Positions 1-9,372 of a DNA stretch of 64,000 nucleotides are shown here, piece by piece. The notes under the pieces were generated by a model. That model searched no databases. It saw only the letters and a program-made list of their open reading frames with translations, and was not told the DNA's origin. The translations under genes and the position numbers were made by a program. Within the stretch, counting starts at the first letter, position 1, and the number at the start of each line of letters is the position of its first letter. The stretch is taken from contig NZ_JBHSTP010000001.1 in assembly GCF_042660285.1 (NCBI RefSeq), positions 620,001-684,000 of the forward strand, in the 5' to 3' direction. Source of the DNA: Luethyella okanaganae (lineage in GTDB: Bacteria; Actinomycetota; Actinomycetes; Actinomycetales; Microbacteriaceae).

Positions 1-24
1 CACGGAGGTGCTCCTGCGGGCTGA

Positions 25-555
25 TTGAATGGTCGGGTGACTGATCCAACTGCACTGGTGCCCTTGAGTTTCGGCTACTCGTTCGACACTGAGGACGCGC
101 GCCGGTTGCGATTGCTCGACGAAGGCGGAGCCGAGGTCGCGATCGTGGAGTCCCGACGCAGTGGCGAGAAGGCGAACTGGCCGCCGATATCGAAGGCGAC
201 CGCTTTCCAGGCCGACACCGTCGCCGTCACGCTGTCGACGGGTGAACGCTTCGAATTCGTCAACGGCGGGAAGGCGCCGTGCCGCCGACGCGATGCCGGC
301 GCCTCGTGGGTGCTTCTCGACCGTAGCTACGATGTGGTGCACACGAGCTCCCGGCGGGCCGAACTGCGCCGTGACGGTGCGGTCATCGCCACGGCACACT
401 CGTCCTCTCGGAGAACCGGACCCGTGCAGACGACCGTCGAGGCGGAGTGCGACATCGCCGATCGTGTCGGATTGGCGCTCCTGGAACGTGTCATCCATCC
501 CGGCCGACAGATGCTTCTCATCGCAGCGCTCGACATGCTCGCGATGGCCGGATAG
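25..555 (+). CDS. hypothetical protein, beta-rich
   Basis: A 176-residue protein that I do not recognise. It has no signal peptide and no membrane segment. The first ~130 residues alternate short hydrophobic and charged stretches, as in a beta-sheet domain, and the last ~35 residues look like one amphipathic helix (around LALLERVIHP and MLLIAALDMLAM). The overall pattern recalls LURP-one/tubby-type folds, but no diagnostic motif is present, so this is only a loose resemblance. The reading frame opens with TTG at 25, about 15 nt after a GGAGGT at 4-9; GTG at 37 is the alternative start. Codon use is typical of the neighbouring core genes. Confidence 0.6.
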   Translation: MNGRVTDPTALVPLSFGYSFDTEDARRLRLLDEGGAEVAIVESRRSGEKANWPPISKATAFQADTVAVTLSTGERFEFVNGGKAPCRRRDAGASWVLLDRSYDVVHTSSRRAELRRDGAVIATAHSSSRRTGPVQTTVEAECDIADRVGLALLERVIHPGRQMLLIAALDMLAMAG

Positions 556-690
556 GGGCGCCGAGATGCCTGGCGGTACGACTTCACCTGCCAGCCTGCG
601 CATCGAAGGATTCGCCCGGGGATGCGTGGATCCCGTGGTTCTCGAGGCGGCGCTGCGGGCCGGAGGGGCACGTTGAGCTTGTCTCCAGGG

Positions 691-711
691 CGCCAGGCGC
701 GTTGCCTGGCG
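691..711 (+). terminator. hairpin, possible terminator
   Basis: A perfect 8-bp stem (CGCCAGGC / GCCTGGCG) with a 5-nt loop lies 136 nt after the stop of the first gene. No T-run follows, so it would be a weak or factor-assisted terminator. The rest of 556-840 holds no gene that I can support. Near its end, ACCCAATACTGGGT (ACCCA/TGGGT arms) lies about 40 nt upstream of the next start and could be a regulatory site. Confidence 0.35.
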
Positions 712-840
712 TCGTCTGGCGTAGCACCCCATGGATCCTCAGCCACAGGCGTTCGCCGGTCTCTCTTGCGCTGAGAACGTGAATAACCCAATACTGGGTG
801 AGGGGGGAGCGCTGACGCGCTCTGTGATGGGGGGAAAATC

Positions 841-1530
841 ATGAAGGGCAAGTCGAGGATGCTAGCGCTGGCGGGAGCGGTGGTGTTGATCGGCGGGGTG
901 TCGTCAGCGGCATTCGCAGATGACGGTATTCCAGGGGATAACTCGACTATTGCGGTGCTCCAGAATGTGGTGCCCGAGATGTTCCAGGGCGTACCCAAGA
1001 GTGTTCACGTCGTTAATGACGGCGTCTCTGTCATGGCCGGCGAAAGCGCGCTGAAGATCCCACTCGACCCTGCTGAGGCGATCACGCTCTCCGGCGAGGA
1101 CGGGTCGATCGGACTGAAGCTTGTCGGTGCTGAGGGCCTCGCCACGATTGACGCATCGGGTGCCCTGATCTTCGGCTATCCAGACGGATCGTCGGTGGCC
1201 GTGATGCCGAAAGGCAATGCGTCCGTGCAGATGACGATGGTCATCGAATCCGACAAGAGCGCCACATCCTACGACTACGCATTCGTTCTTCCAGACGGGG
1301 CCACCATCGTCCCGGCCGTCGGCGGCGAATTGCTGCTCGTCTCCGTGGAGGGTCGACTCCTCGGGGCCATCGCAGCTCCGTGGGCTGTCGACAGCAACGG
1401 TGTCGACGTCCCTACGCGTTTCATCGTCAGCGGGAACGTCGTCTCGCAGATCGTTGACCACAGCTCTGGTGACTTCGCATACCCGATCGTCGCCGACCCC
1501 TACATGAGCCGGAATCTCATCTCTCACTAA
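841..1530 (+). CDS. secreted protein ending in a YPIVADP motif
   Basis: A 229-residue exported protein. It has a clear Sec signal peptide: Lys-rich start, hydrophobic core LALAGAVVLIGGV, and likely cleavage after AFA around residue 26. The start is well placed behind GGGGGGAAAATC. The mature part is beta-rich with many Gly/Asp turns and no cysteines. Near its end is the sequence FAYPIVADP, a motif I know from many actinobacterial secreted or cell-wall proteins, where it commonly precedes further variable sequence. Here the protein stops only nine residues later, so it may be a minimal or truncated member. Function unknown. No partner is obvious; the next gene is 9 nt downstream but unrelated. 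Confidence 0.75.
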   Translation: MKGKSRMLALAGAVVLIGGVSSAAFADDGIPGDNSTIAVLQNVVPEMFQGVPKSVHVVNDGVSVMAGESALKIPLDPAEAITLSGEDGSIGLKLVGAEGLATIDASGALIFGYPDGSSVAVMPKGNASVQMTMVIESDKSATSYDYAFVLPDGATIVPAVGGELLLVSVEGRLLGAIAAPWAVDSNGVDVPTRFIVSGNVVSQIVDHSSGDFAYPIVADPYMSRNLISH

Positions 1531-1539
1531 GCTGGTCTC

Positions 1540-2256
1540 GTGGTCTCGTGGTTCGGTCGGCGCAGGATGCGCATGGAGATCCCCCGGTTGAAACCCCGCG
1601 GGGAGACCGCGTCGTCCGCTCGCGTCGACTTCAGCGAGATGACACCGGAACTTCTGCCTTTCCTCGGTCAGGCCGCCTACATCCAGCTCGAGGTGTTCGA
1701 GAACCTGTCGCGCGCCGTGTCCACCGCTCCGACACTCACCGCGAAAGAGGGCCTGAGCGCTGCGGCGGGAATCGCCCTCGCCAAGCACCACGTGCTCATC
1801 GCCGAGATCCGGCGTCGTGACGCGAAGCCGGACGAGGTGATGGCGCCGTTCCGATCCGCCATCGACCGCTATCGCGCGGCGACGACCGGTTCCGACTGGT
1901 ATGAGCTCCTGCTCAGCAGCTACCTGACCGCCGGCATGCTCGACGACTTCTTCATCCGCCTCGCAGACGGGCTCCCCGGCGACAGCGGGCCATGGGTCGC
2001 GGAACTGCTCGGGCGGGATGCAGGAACCGACGTTCTCGTGTCCGAGCTCCAGGCGGGCATCGCCGCCGACTCGCGGCTCGGCTCGCGGCTCGCGATGTGG
2101 GGAAGACGGCTCGTCGGCGACACACTGCTCATCGCACGCTCCGCTCTGCACGGCACTGGGCCCGAGACGCCTGTCGAGTCGCGAATCGAGCCCGTGTTCA
2201 CCGAACTCGTGGCCGCTCACACGCGGCGCATGGACCTGCTCGGCCTCACCGCATAG
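1540..2256 (+). CDS. ferritin-like fold protein
   Basis: A 238-residue, mostly helical cytosolic protein of the actinobacterial ferritin-like family that sits beside DUF3107 and adnAB-type helicase genes. Recognisable features are the basic start (SWFGRRRMRM), LKPRGE near residue 20, FLGQAAYIQLEVFENLSRA, and LAKHHVLIAEIRRR with a possible metal-ligand His pair. Long amphipathic helices fit a four-helix bundle, with carboxylates and His spaced as in ferritin-like proteins. Whether it binds iron is unknown. GTG at 1540 is taken as start; GTG at 1549 is possible. It converges on the minus-strand membrane protein, with only 8 nt between stops. Confidence 0.75.
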   Translation: MVSWFGRRRMRMEIPRLKPRGETASSARVDFSEMTPELLPFLGQAAYIQLEVFENLSRAVSTAPTLTAKEGLSAAAGIALAKHHVLIAEIRRRDAKPDEVMAPFRSAIDRYRAATTGSDWYELLLSSYLTAGMLDDFFIRLADGLPGDSGPWVAELLGRDAGTDVLVSELQAGIAADSRLGSRLAMWGRRLVGDTLLIARSALHGTGPETPVESRIEPVFTELVAAHTRRMDLLGLTA

Positions 2257-2264
2257 TCTCGCGT

Positions 2265-2570
2265 TCAGCCTGCGGCGACGCCCGTCTTGGTCAGGATCGC
2301 GAGCCTGCGGGCATCGGCCGCGCTGCGTGCGCGTCCGATCAGCAGATCTACGGCGACGGATGCCCCCGCGGCGACCATGAGGCTCACCCACCAGATCCAA
2401 CCGCCGTCCCATTTCCAGCCGAGCCAGGTGAGGCCGACCCAGACGATTGCGGCGACGGCCGCGCCGACCGCGGGGATGAGAGTGACGCCGTGCTCGCTGC
2501 TGTGCGGAAGAACGTAGCGGGCGCCGATGCCGAGGATCGCACCGCCGAGCGTGACGAAGAGGAGTTCCAT
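2265..2570 (-). CDS. small membrane protein
   Basis: A 101-residue protein with three predicted membrane segments: residues ~2-20 (LLFVTLGGAILGIGARYV), ~30-50 (LIPAVGAAVAAIVWVGLTWLG) and ~57-78 (WIWWVSLMVAAGASVAVDLLI). The C-terminus is short and basic. It is six nucleotides downstream of the DUF3107 gene on the same strand and is probably cotranscribed with it. Function unknown. Confidence 0.7.
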   Translation of the reverse strand: MELLFVTLGGAILGIGARYVLPHSSEHGVTLIPAVGAAVAAIVWVGLTWLGWKWDGGWIWWVSLMVAAGASVAVDLLIGRARSAADARRLAILTKTGVAAG

Positions 2571-2576
2571 GCCCGG

Positions 2577-2816
2577 CTAGCCTACGAATCCGACACGGCG
2601 GCTCTCTTCGGAGCCGATCTCGACGTAGGCGATCGTGGAAACGGGGACGATGTAGATCTTGCCCTTGTCGTCGCTCAGCTTCAGATAGCTCGCTTCCCCG
2701 CCGAGCGCGGCCGCGACGGCCTTCTCGATCTCGGCGGCGGGCCGGCTCGTCTCGAAGCCGATCTCGCGGGGGGAGTTCTGAATGCCGATGCGAATGTCCA
2801 CTGTTGCGCCTTTCAT
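2577..2816 (-). CDS. DUF3107 family protein
   Basis: A 79-residue protein that matches the DUF3107 family (Rv3208A/TB9.4 type) in length and pattern: DIRIGIQNSPREIGFET, a central helix (AEIEKAVAAALGG), then the beta segment KGKIYIVPVSTIAYVEIG and the C-terminal RRVGFVG. It is a small cytosolic alpha/beta protein of unknown function. ATG at 2816 gives a five-residue lead-in; GTG five codons in (VDIRIG) may be the true start. In many actinobacteria it neighbours helicase/nuclease genes, as here. Confidence 0.88.
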   Translation of the reverse strand: MKGATVDIRIGIQNSPREIGFETSRPAAEIEKAVAAALGGEASYLKLSDDKGKIYIVPVSTIAYVEIGSEESRRVGFVG

Positions 2817-2887
2817 TGCGTTGAAGCCAGATTACGACACAACGCTGGGTCGCCCTCGTCCGTTCACTGTCGGCGCAACCCGCTAGC

Positions 2888-5800
2888 GTGGATTCCGTGA
2901 CCATTCGGGGATTCGTGCGGCAGGAGACTCCGATCGTCGCAGCGGATGCCATGCCGGGTACCTCCTCGTCGTCTCGGATCGACCCTGCGCAGCGCTCCGT
3001 GCTCGACCTCGCCGACGGCGCGTCCGCTGCCGTCATCGGCGCTCCGGGTACAGGCAAGACCCGCTGTGTCGTCGAACTCGTCGCCGAACGTGTTCTCGGG
3101 CGCGGCTACGAGCCCGCCGAGGTGCTCGTGCTCGCGCCCAGCCGGGCGGCAGCGACCAGGCTGCGCGATCGAATCGCCATCCGTCTCGGTGTGCCGACGA
3201 ACGGGCCGATCGCTCGCACCGCCAACTCGGTCTCATTCCAGATCGTGCGGGCTGTCGAGCCGAAGGATGCCCCCGTCACATTGCTGACGGGCGGCGAGCA
3301 GGACGCGATCATCGCAGAGCTGCTGCAGGGCGATATCGATGACGCTGCCGGGCCGGAGTGGCCAGAGCCGCTCGTACCCGAGGTGCGTGCTCTCCGTGGC
3401 TTCCGGACCGAACTGCGCGAGCTCATGATGCGCTGCTCCGAATACGGCATCTCGCCGCCCTCGCTCGTCAGACTCGGTCTCCGCTGCGGCCATCCGGAGT
3501 GGGTGGCCGCCGCTCAGTTTATGGCGGCCTACGCCGACAACAAGGACCAGCACCGACCCGGGCAGTTCGATTCCGCCGAACTCGCCGCCTACGCCGCCGC
3601 GGTGGTGCGCAGCGCGGAGGCGGGGCCGAACGGAGCCGGCTCCCTCGGCACGCTGAGCGGGCTTCGGCTCATCGTCGTCGACGACTCCCAAGATGCCACC
3701 GAGTCGACGATCGCCCTGTTGCGGGCCTTCGCCGGTCGCGGCGTCGCCGTGGTGGCCTTCGGAGATCCGGATGTCGCGACGACGGCGTTCCGCGGTGCCC
3801 GCTCCGACGTGCTGGGCGGCCTCGCTCGGAACCTGGGCCTCGACTCGGTCGAGCGCATCGTGCTCTCGACCGTGCACAGAGGCCGACCTGCGCTGCGCGA
3901 GATCGTGACCGCCGTCACCGGGCACATCGGCACCGCGCTCGCGGGCGTTCACCGCCGCGCCGACATGGCCGCGAATGCCGCGACCACAGATCCTCTTCCC
4001 GCAGCGTTGCGTGTCGAGGCGCCATCGCACGCCTCCGAGTGCGCGCAACTCGCGCGCATCCTGCGTGAACACCATCTGCTGCACGATGTGCCATGGTCGC
4101 GTATGGCGGTCGTGCTGCGCTCCGGCTCGGACATCCCCGCCTTTGAGCGTGGCCTCGCACTCTCGGATGTCCCGACTCGCAGTTCGACCGCCCGGCGAGC
4201 CCTCCGCGACGACCCAGCCGCGGCACGGCTGCTCGAGGCGGCGCGCCTCGTCATCGCTCGCGAGCCGCTCACGGCGGAGTTCGCCGTCGGAGCGCTCACC
4301 GGGCCTCTCGGCCGTCTCGACGCGATCGCACTGCGTCGATTGCGACTCAGCCTGCGTCAGCAGGAGCTCGGCGCGGGCGGCTCCCGCACGAGCGACGAGT
4401 TGATCGTCGAGGCGATGACCGTTCCTGGTGGGTTCGACACGATCGACTCGGCCCCTGCCCGGCGAGCCGGCAAGCTCGCGGCGACGCTCGCGGCGGCCGC
4501 TTCCGTCGCCGCGTCCGGCGGCTCGATCGAGGAGGTGCTGTGGCAGCTGTGGGAGCGCAGCGGCCTGGCAGCGGAGTGGGGTCAGCAGGCGCGCGGCAGT
4601 GGAGTGCTGGCCGAAGAGGCCAATCGGTCGCTCGACGGAGTGGTTGCGTTGTTCTCGTCGGCTCAGCGCTACGTCGAGCGCACACCGAGCGCTCCGGCCG
4701 GCAAGTTCATCGACGACGTGCTCGCGAGCGACGTGCCCGAGGATTCGCTCGCGCCGCGTCGCGATGGAGAGGCTGTCGTGGTCTGCACGCCGAGTGCCGT
4801 CGTCGGTGAGGAGTTCGACATCGTCGTGGTCGCGGGACTGCAAGACGGCGTGTGGCCGAATCTGAAGCCGCGCGGCTCTCTTCTGCACGCCGATCGCCTG
4901 CCGGAGCTCCTGCTCGGTGCCGAGGCGGATGGAGCGACGTCGGCGGCCGACGAACGGGCGGCGGTGCGTAGCGACGAGCTGCGGATGTTCGCGCTCGCGA
5001 TCTCGCGCGCCTGTCGGCAGCTCGTGGTGAGCTGCACCAGCAACGATGACGAGCAGGCGTCGACGTTCCTCTCCTTCGTGCCCGAAGAGGCACGTGTGCC
5101 GCGCGGACGCCCACTGCACATGCGCGGCCTCGTCGGCAGCCTTCGGCGCGACCTCGTCGAGCGTGGCACGCCGGGTGTGGCGTCCGCCCTTGCACTGCTT
5201 GCACATGAGGGGGCACCTGGTGCGCATCCGGATTGCTGGTATGGTCTCGCCGAACCGTCGACGACCGAGCCCCTCGTCGACGTGCAGAACGACCCGGAGG
5301 CGCGGGTGCGGGTGTCTCCGTCGCAGATCGAGAAGGCCGAACGCTCGCCGCTCGCCTGGTTCGTCGACACGATGGCGTCGAGCCCGAGCGGTCTCGCCGC
5401 CTCGATCGGGACGATCGTTCACGCGGCGATGGAGACCGTGAGCCGACGCGAAGACGGCGACACGAGCGTCGACACGATCTGGGCTGAGGTCGAGGAACGC
5501 TGGAAGGAACTGCGTTTCGAGGCTCCGTGGCTGGCGGAAAGGGAGCTGCGTTCCGCGCGGCGGATGGCCACCGGCCTGTCCGACTACCTCACGACCTTCT
5601 CCGACGACGGCAAGGTGCTGGTCGGTGCGGAAGGCGGGTTCGAGGTAAATTTCGACCGGATTACGTTGTCTGGCTCGATCGACCGGGTCGAACGGTCGGC
5701 CGACGGCACGACGGTGATCGTCGACCTCAAGACCGGCAAACGCCTGCCGACGATCACGGGGATGCCGGAGCATCCGCAGCTCGCCGCCTATCAGCTCGCC

Positions 5801-6103
5801 TTCGACGAGGGTGCCTTCGACGAGGCCTCGAACTCTCTCGACGATCCGGGTCGTGACGTGGCTCTCACCCTCGGTGGGGCAAAACTCGTCTTCGTAGCGA
5901 ATCCGGCGAATGGCGCCGGCTATACGGAACGGGTGCAGCAGCCCTTCGACGCGGAGGCGTTCGAGGCGTTCCGGGAGCGTGTGCGCGCGGTCGCCGCGGC
6001 CCTCTCCGGCGCTCGTTTCGACGGGCCGACCCAGCTCGCGTTCCGCGATCCGCTCGGCGCATGGGAGTACCGTATCCACCTCGTCCCGGCGGTGTCTGCA
6101 TGA
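2888..6103 (+). CDS. adnA: AdnA-like helicase-nuclease subunit
   Basis: A 1071-residue UvrD/PcrA-family protein with a C-terminal PD-(D/E)XK nuclease, fitting the lead subunit of the actinobacterial AdnAB double-strand-break resection complex. The Walker A is GAPGTGKT (residues 51-58). The Walker B region reads VVDDSQDAT (around 265), so the usual DExQD glutamate is replaced, in line with AdnA being the weaker motor. The nuclease core is visible near the end: GSIDRVE and VIVDLKTGK (D and K around 945-947). The adnB start overlaps its stop as ATGA, so the two are translationally coupled. Start is GTG at 2888; GTG 2897 or ATG 2951 are possible. Length matches mycobacterial AdnA (about 1050). 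Confidence 0.9.
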   Translation: MDSVTIRGFVRQETPIVAADAMPGTSSSSRIDPAQRSVLDLADGASAAVIGAPGTGKTRCVVELVAERVLGRGYEPAEVLVLAPSRAAATRLRDRIAIRLGVPTNGPIARTANSVSFQIVRAVEPKDAPVTLLTGGEQDAIIAELLQGDIDDAAGPEWPEPLVPEVRALRGFRTELRELMMRCSEYGISPPSLVRLGLRCGHPEWVAAAQFMAAYADNKDQHRPGQFDSAELAAYAAAVVRSAEAGPNGAGSLGTLSGLRLIVVDDSQDATESTIALLRAFAGRGVAVVAFGDPDVATTAFRGARSDVLGGLARNLGLDSVERIVLSTVHRGRPALREIVTAVTGHIGTALAGVHRRADMAANAATTDPLPAALRVEAPSHASECAQLARILREHHLLHDVPWSRMAVVLRSGSDIPAFERGLALSDVPTRSSTARRALRDDPAAARLLEAARLVIAREPLTAEFAVGALTGPLGRLDAIALRRLRLSLRQQELGAGGSRTSDELIVEAMTVPGGFDTIDSAPARRAGKLAATLAAAASVAASGGSIEEVLWQLWERSGLAAEWGQQARGSGVLAEEANRSLDGVVALFSSAQRYVERTPSAPAGKFIDDVLASDVPEDSLAPRRDGEAVVVCTPSAVVGEEFDIVVVAGLQDGVWPNLKPRGSLLHADRLPELLLGAEADGATSAADERAAVRSDELRMFALAISRACRQLVVSCTSNDDEQASTFLSFVPEEARVPRGRPLHMRGLVGSLRRDLVERGTPGVASALALLAHEGAPGAHPDCWYGLAEPSTTEPLVDVQNDPEARVRVSPSQIEKAERSPLAWFVDTMASSPSGLAASIGTIVHAAMETVSRREDGDTSVDTIWAEVEERWKELRFEAPWLAERELRSARRMATGLSDYLTTFSDDGKVLVGAEGGFEVNFDRITLSGSIDRVERSADGTTVIVDLKTGKRLPTITGMPEHPQLAAYQLAFDEGAFDEASNSLDDPGRDVALTLGGAKLVFVANPANGAGYTERVQQPFDAEAFEAFRERVRAVAAALSGARFDGPTQLAFRDPLGAWEYRIHLVPAVSA

Positions 6104-9100
6104 GCGGGCCGGGCCGGGCGCTCGGAGCGGTGTTCCTCGCCGAGCAGCTGGGACTCCCCGGCCCCACTGAGGAGCAGATCGCCGTCATCGAGGCCGATCC
6201 GCTCGGTCAGAGCATCGTCGTCGCTGGCGCGGGGAGCGGCAAGACCGAGACGATGGCGAATCGTGTGGTGTGGCTGCTGGCGAACGGCCACGCGAGCGTG
6301 CCTGAAGTGCTCGGCCTCACGTTCACGAGGAAGGCGGCGGGAGAACTCGCCGTCCGCATCCGGGAACGCGTTGAGCAACTCGTCGCAGCGGGCATCGCCG
6401 ATGTGGAGTTCGACGTCTTCGAGAATGCCTCCGTCTCCACCTACAACGCCTTCGCCAGCGCCATCTATCGCGAGCACGCCGTGCTCGTCGGGCGGGAACC
6501 CGATGCGATCGTGCTCGGCGAGGCATCGGCCTGGCAACTTGCGCGCCGTGTCGTCTCCGACTCGAGCGACGAACGCCTCGTCGACCTCGACCGCAACCTC
6601 GACACGATCACCGGAGGGGTCGTGTCGCTCAGCCGAGCGCTCGCCGAGAACGTCGTCGATCCAAGTGACGTGCACGCCATGGCCCGCGAGTTTCTTGCGA
6701 TGGACGATCTGCCCATCGGCGGGACCGGGCGCAAGAAGGCGCCGTACCCGAGCTTCACGAGCGCGCTCGCCGCCGTCAGCGGCTTGCCACCGCTGCTCGA
6801 TCTCGCGATCTGCTTCTCCGACGAGAAGCGCCGGCGCGGTTTCGTCGAGTTCTCCGACCAGGTCGCGCTCGCGCTCGACATCTGCACCCGCAATCCCGCG
6901 GTCGTCGCCGACTATCGGGCCAGGTTCACGGTGGTGCTCCTCGACGAATACCAAGACACGAGCGTCGTTCAGACCCGGTTGCTGAGCTGCCTCTTCGGCG
7001 GGCACTCGGTCATGGCCGTCGGCGATCCCGACCAATCGATCTACGGATGGCGCGGGGCGAGCGCCGCGAACCTCGGACGTTTCTCGCGCGACTTCACGGG
7101 CTCGCCGGACGGCGCCAGAATCCACGACCTCTCGATCAGCTGGCGCAATCCGCGTTCGGTGCTCGCCGTGGCCAACGAGCTGGTCCGGCCGTTCGTCGCC
7201 GATGCCTCGATCGCGAAGAAGCCTCTGAACGCCCCCGGTTTCGCCGGGGACGGACGCGTCGACGTGGCCTTCAGGGAGACGGCCGAAGAGGAGGCCGACG
7301 CCGTCGCCTCCTGGTTCGCCGAGCGTCTCCACACCCGGACGGAGCTCGGCGCGCGGCGGTCCGCTGCCATGCTCTGCCGCACGCTCGGCAAGATCGAGGT
7401 GTTCACCGACGCTCTGCGTGCGCGCGGCGTGCCTTTCCACGTGCTCGGCCTTGCGGGCCTGCTCGACCAACCGGTCATCGTGGATCTCGTCTGCGCCCTG
7501 CGTGTGCTCAACGATCCGAGTCGCGGTTCTGAGCTCGTGCGCCTGCTCGCCGGGGCCTGGTGGAACATCGGTGCCAAGGACATCGAGGCTCTCAGTCGGC
7601 TGGCGAGGGAGCTAGCCGGCCGCGACCATGCGTTCCGCACCCTCGGCGACGACGTTCGCGCCCGTGTGCGCGCGAGCGTCGCGGCCGAGGAGAACACATC
7701 CATCGTCGACGCGCTCGATTTTCTCGTCTCGGCCGACCCCGGCCACCGCTTCCTCAACGGTTTCAGCGAGCGGGGCCTAGCACGGATGCGTCGCGCCGGC
7801 GCCCGATTCGTGTCGTTGCGTCGACGGACCGGACTCGAGCTGCCCGACTTCGTAACGCTCGTGCAGCAGGAGCTTCTGCTCGACATCGAGATCGCGGCGA
7901 ACGAGCATCAGGTGCTCGGCGAGGCCAGCCTCGAGGCGTTCGACGAACTCGTCACGGACTTTCTCGCGTCGAGCGAGCTTGCCACGATCGGAGCGTTCCT
8001 CTCATGGCTCGAGGAGGCGGAACAGCGGGACAGGCTCGCCCCACGCCAGGAGGACCCAGAGCCGGGCACGGTGCAGATCCTCACCATCCATGGAGCGAAG
8101 GGTCTCGAATGGGATGTCGTCGCCGTCCCGCGCATGGTCGACGACGAGCTGCCGGGTAAGCCCCTGTCGACCCGGGGATGGCTCGCCTTTGGTGAACTGC
8201 CGTTCGAGTTCAAGGGCGACAGCGACGAGCTGCCGGAACTCGCCTGGCGTGGAGTGCACGACCAGCTCGCCTTCGACAAAGCGGCGAAGGAGTTCGGCGC
8301 GGACAATGCGCGTCACTATGCTGAGGAGCAGCGACGGCTCGCCTACGTCGCCGTGACTCGCACGAAGAGCGAGCTCCTGCTGAGCGGCTCGTGGTGGTGG
8401 ACGCAGAAGTCGCCGCGTGGTCCTGGAGCCTATCTGCGCGAGCTTGCCGCGGCTGGGCTCATCGCCGTCGACGCGCTGCCAGCCGCTCCGGCGGAGCCGG
8501 AGAATCCTCGGGAGGAGGCGCGGGATCGTGCGAGCTGGCCTCTCGATCCGCTCGGAGGGCGCGGCCATGCCGTGCGAACCGCCGCCGCCATCGTCGTCCA
8601 CGCCATCGAGACGGGGCAGGGTGCCCCGATCGCTTCCGCTCTGCGGCGCGAGATCGATGCCCTGCTCGAGGAGCGCAGGCGTCGCGCCGGCGCCGCCGAA
8701 CTCGTGCCGCTGCCGACGCGAATCCCGGCCTCGCGCTTCAAGGACTTCGTCGACGATCCCACGGAGGTCGCCGCGCAACTCCGCCGCCCCATGCCGCAGC
8801 GTCCCTACCGGGCTACCCGCCTCGGCACTCTCTTCCACCGGTGGGTGGAGCAGCGCTCGGCCGGCTCGGCGGCATCCGACCTTGTCGATGCGACCGGCGA
8901 CGAGCTCGACCTCGGGATGCCGGACGATCTGGTCGAAGACGATCGTTTCGACGCTCTCACGGCGACCTTCGAAGCCTCGGAGTGGGCGGACAAGCGACCA
9001 GAGGACATCGAGGTCGAGATCCATCTCGCGCTCGCAGGGCATGTCTTCGTCTGCAAGCTCGACGCCGTCTACCGCACCGAGACCGGCTATCAGGTGGTCG

Positions 9101-9363
9101 ACTGGAAAACCGGGAAAGCGCCGAAGAACGCCGCCGACCTCACGCTCAAGCAGACTCAGCTCGCGCTGTATCGCCTCGCCTATGCGCGTTGGAAGGGTGT
9201 CGATCCTGCCATCGTCGACGCCGTGTTCTATTTCGTCGCCGACGACACCGTGGTCAGACCCGGCCACCTCGACGACGAATCCGAGCTCCTGCGACTCTGG
9301 TCGACGGTGACGCGCTCGTCGTTCGAGCCCGAGCCGCTCGCGGCCGGCGGCAACCGGCTGTAG
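6100..9363 (+). CDS. adnB: AdnB-like helicase-nuclease subunit
   Basis: A 1087-residue partner of AdnA. It is a complete UvrD-type motor: Walker A VVAGAGSGKTET (about residue 41), motif Ia LTFTRKAAGEL, Walker B VLLDEYQDTS (about 278), motif III GDPDQSIYGWRG, motif V/VI ILTIHGAKGLEW and YVAVTRTK. The C-terminal nuclease shows LFHRWVEQ, CKLDAVYRTE and VVDWKTGK (about 999). The intact DEYQD contrasts with the degenerate AdnA site, fitting AdnB as the main motor. I place the start at ATG 6100, overlapping the adnA stop (ATGA), not at the in-frame ATG 6061 inside adnA. Role: processive end resection in recombination repair. Confidence 0.92.
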   Translation: MSGPGRALGAVFLAEQLGLPGPTEEQIAVIEADPLGQSIVVAGAGSGKTETMANRVVWLLANGHASVPEVLGLTFTRKAAGELAVRIRERVEQLVAAGIADVEFDVFENASVSTYNAFASAIYREHAVLVGREPDAIVLGEASAWQLARRVVSDSSDERLVDLDRNLDTITGGVVSLSRALAENVVDPSDVHAMAREFLAMDDLPIGGTGRKKAPYPSFTSALAAVSGLPPLLDLAICFSDEKRRRGFVEFSDQVALALDICTRNPAVVADYRARFTVVLLDEYQDTSVVQTRLLSCLFGGHSVMAVGDPDQSIYGWRGASAANLGRFSRDFTGSPDGARIHDLSISWRNPRSVLAVANELVRPFVADASIAKKPLNAPGFAGDGRVDVAFRETAEEEADAVASWFAERLHTRTELGARRSAAMLCRTLGKIEVFTDALRARGVPFHVLGLAGLLDQPVIVDLVCALRVLNDPSRGSELVRLLAGAWWNIGAKDIEALSRLARELAGRDHAFRTLGDDVRARVRASVAAEENTSIVDALDFLVSADPGHRFLNGFSERGLARMRRAGARFVSLRRRTGLELPDFVTLVQQELLLDIEIAANEHQVLGEASLEAFDELVTDFLASSELATIGAFLSWLEEAEQRDRLAPRQEDPEPGTVQILTIHGAKGLEWDVVAVPRMVDDELPGKPLSTRGWLAFGELPFEFKGDSDELPELAWRGVHDQLAFDKAAKEFGADNARHYAEEQRRLAYVAVTRTKSELLLSGSWWWTQKSPRGPGAYLRELAAAGLIAVDALPAAPAEPENPREEARDRASWPLDPLGGRGHAVRTAAAIVVHAIETGQGAPIASALRREIDALLEERRRRAGAAELVPLPTRIPASRFKDFVDDPTEVAAQLRRPMPQRPYRATRLGTLFHRWVEQRSAGSAASDLVDATGDELDLGMPDDLVEDDRFDALTATFEASEWADKRPEDIEVEIHLALAGHVFVCKLDAVYRTETGYQVVDWKTGKAPKNAADLTLKQTQLALYRLAYARWKGVDPAIVDAVFYFVADDTVVRPGHLDDESELLRLWSTVTRSSFEPEPLAAGGNRL

Positions 9364-9372
9364 CCGACCGGA

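Noticed and set aside
904..3057. Long minus-strand open frame (717 codons) across the secreted and ferritin-like genes
   Set aside because: Arg/His-rich composition without domains, antisense to well-supported genes; typical for high-GC DNA.
3233..6079. 948-codon minus-strand frame inside adnA
   Set aside because: Antisense shadow; no family features, and adnA motifs are complete on the plus strand.
5920..7470. 516-codon minus-strand frame across the adnA/adnB junction
   Set aside because: Antisense shadow rich in Arg/Asp/Gly; the helicase motifs on the plus strand are conserved.
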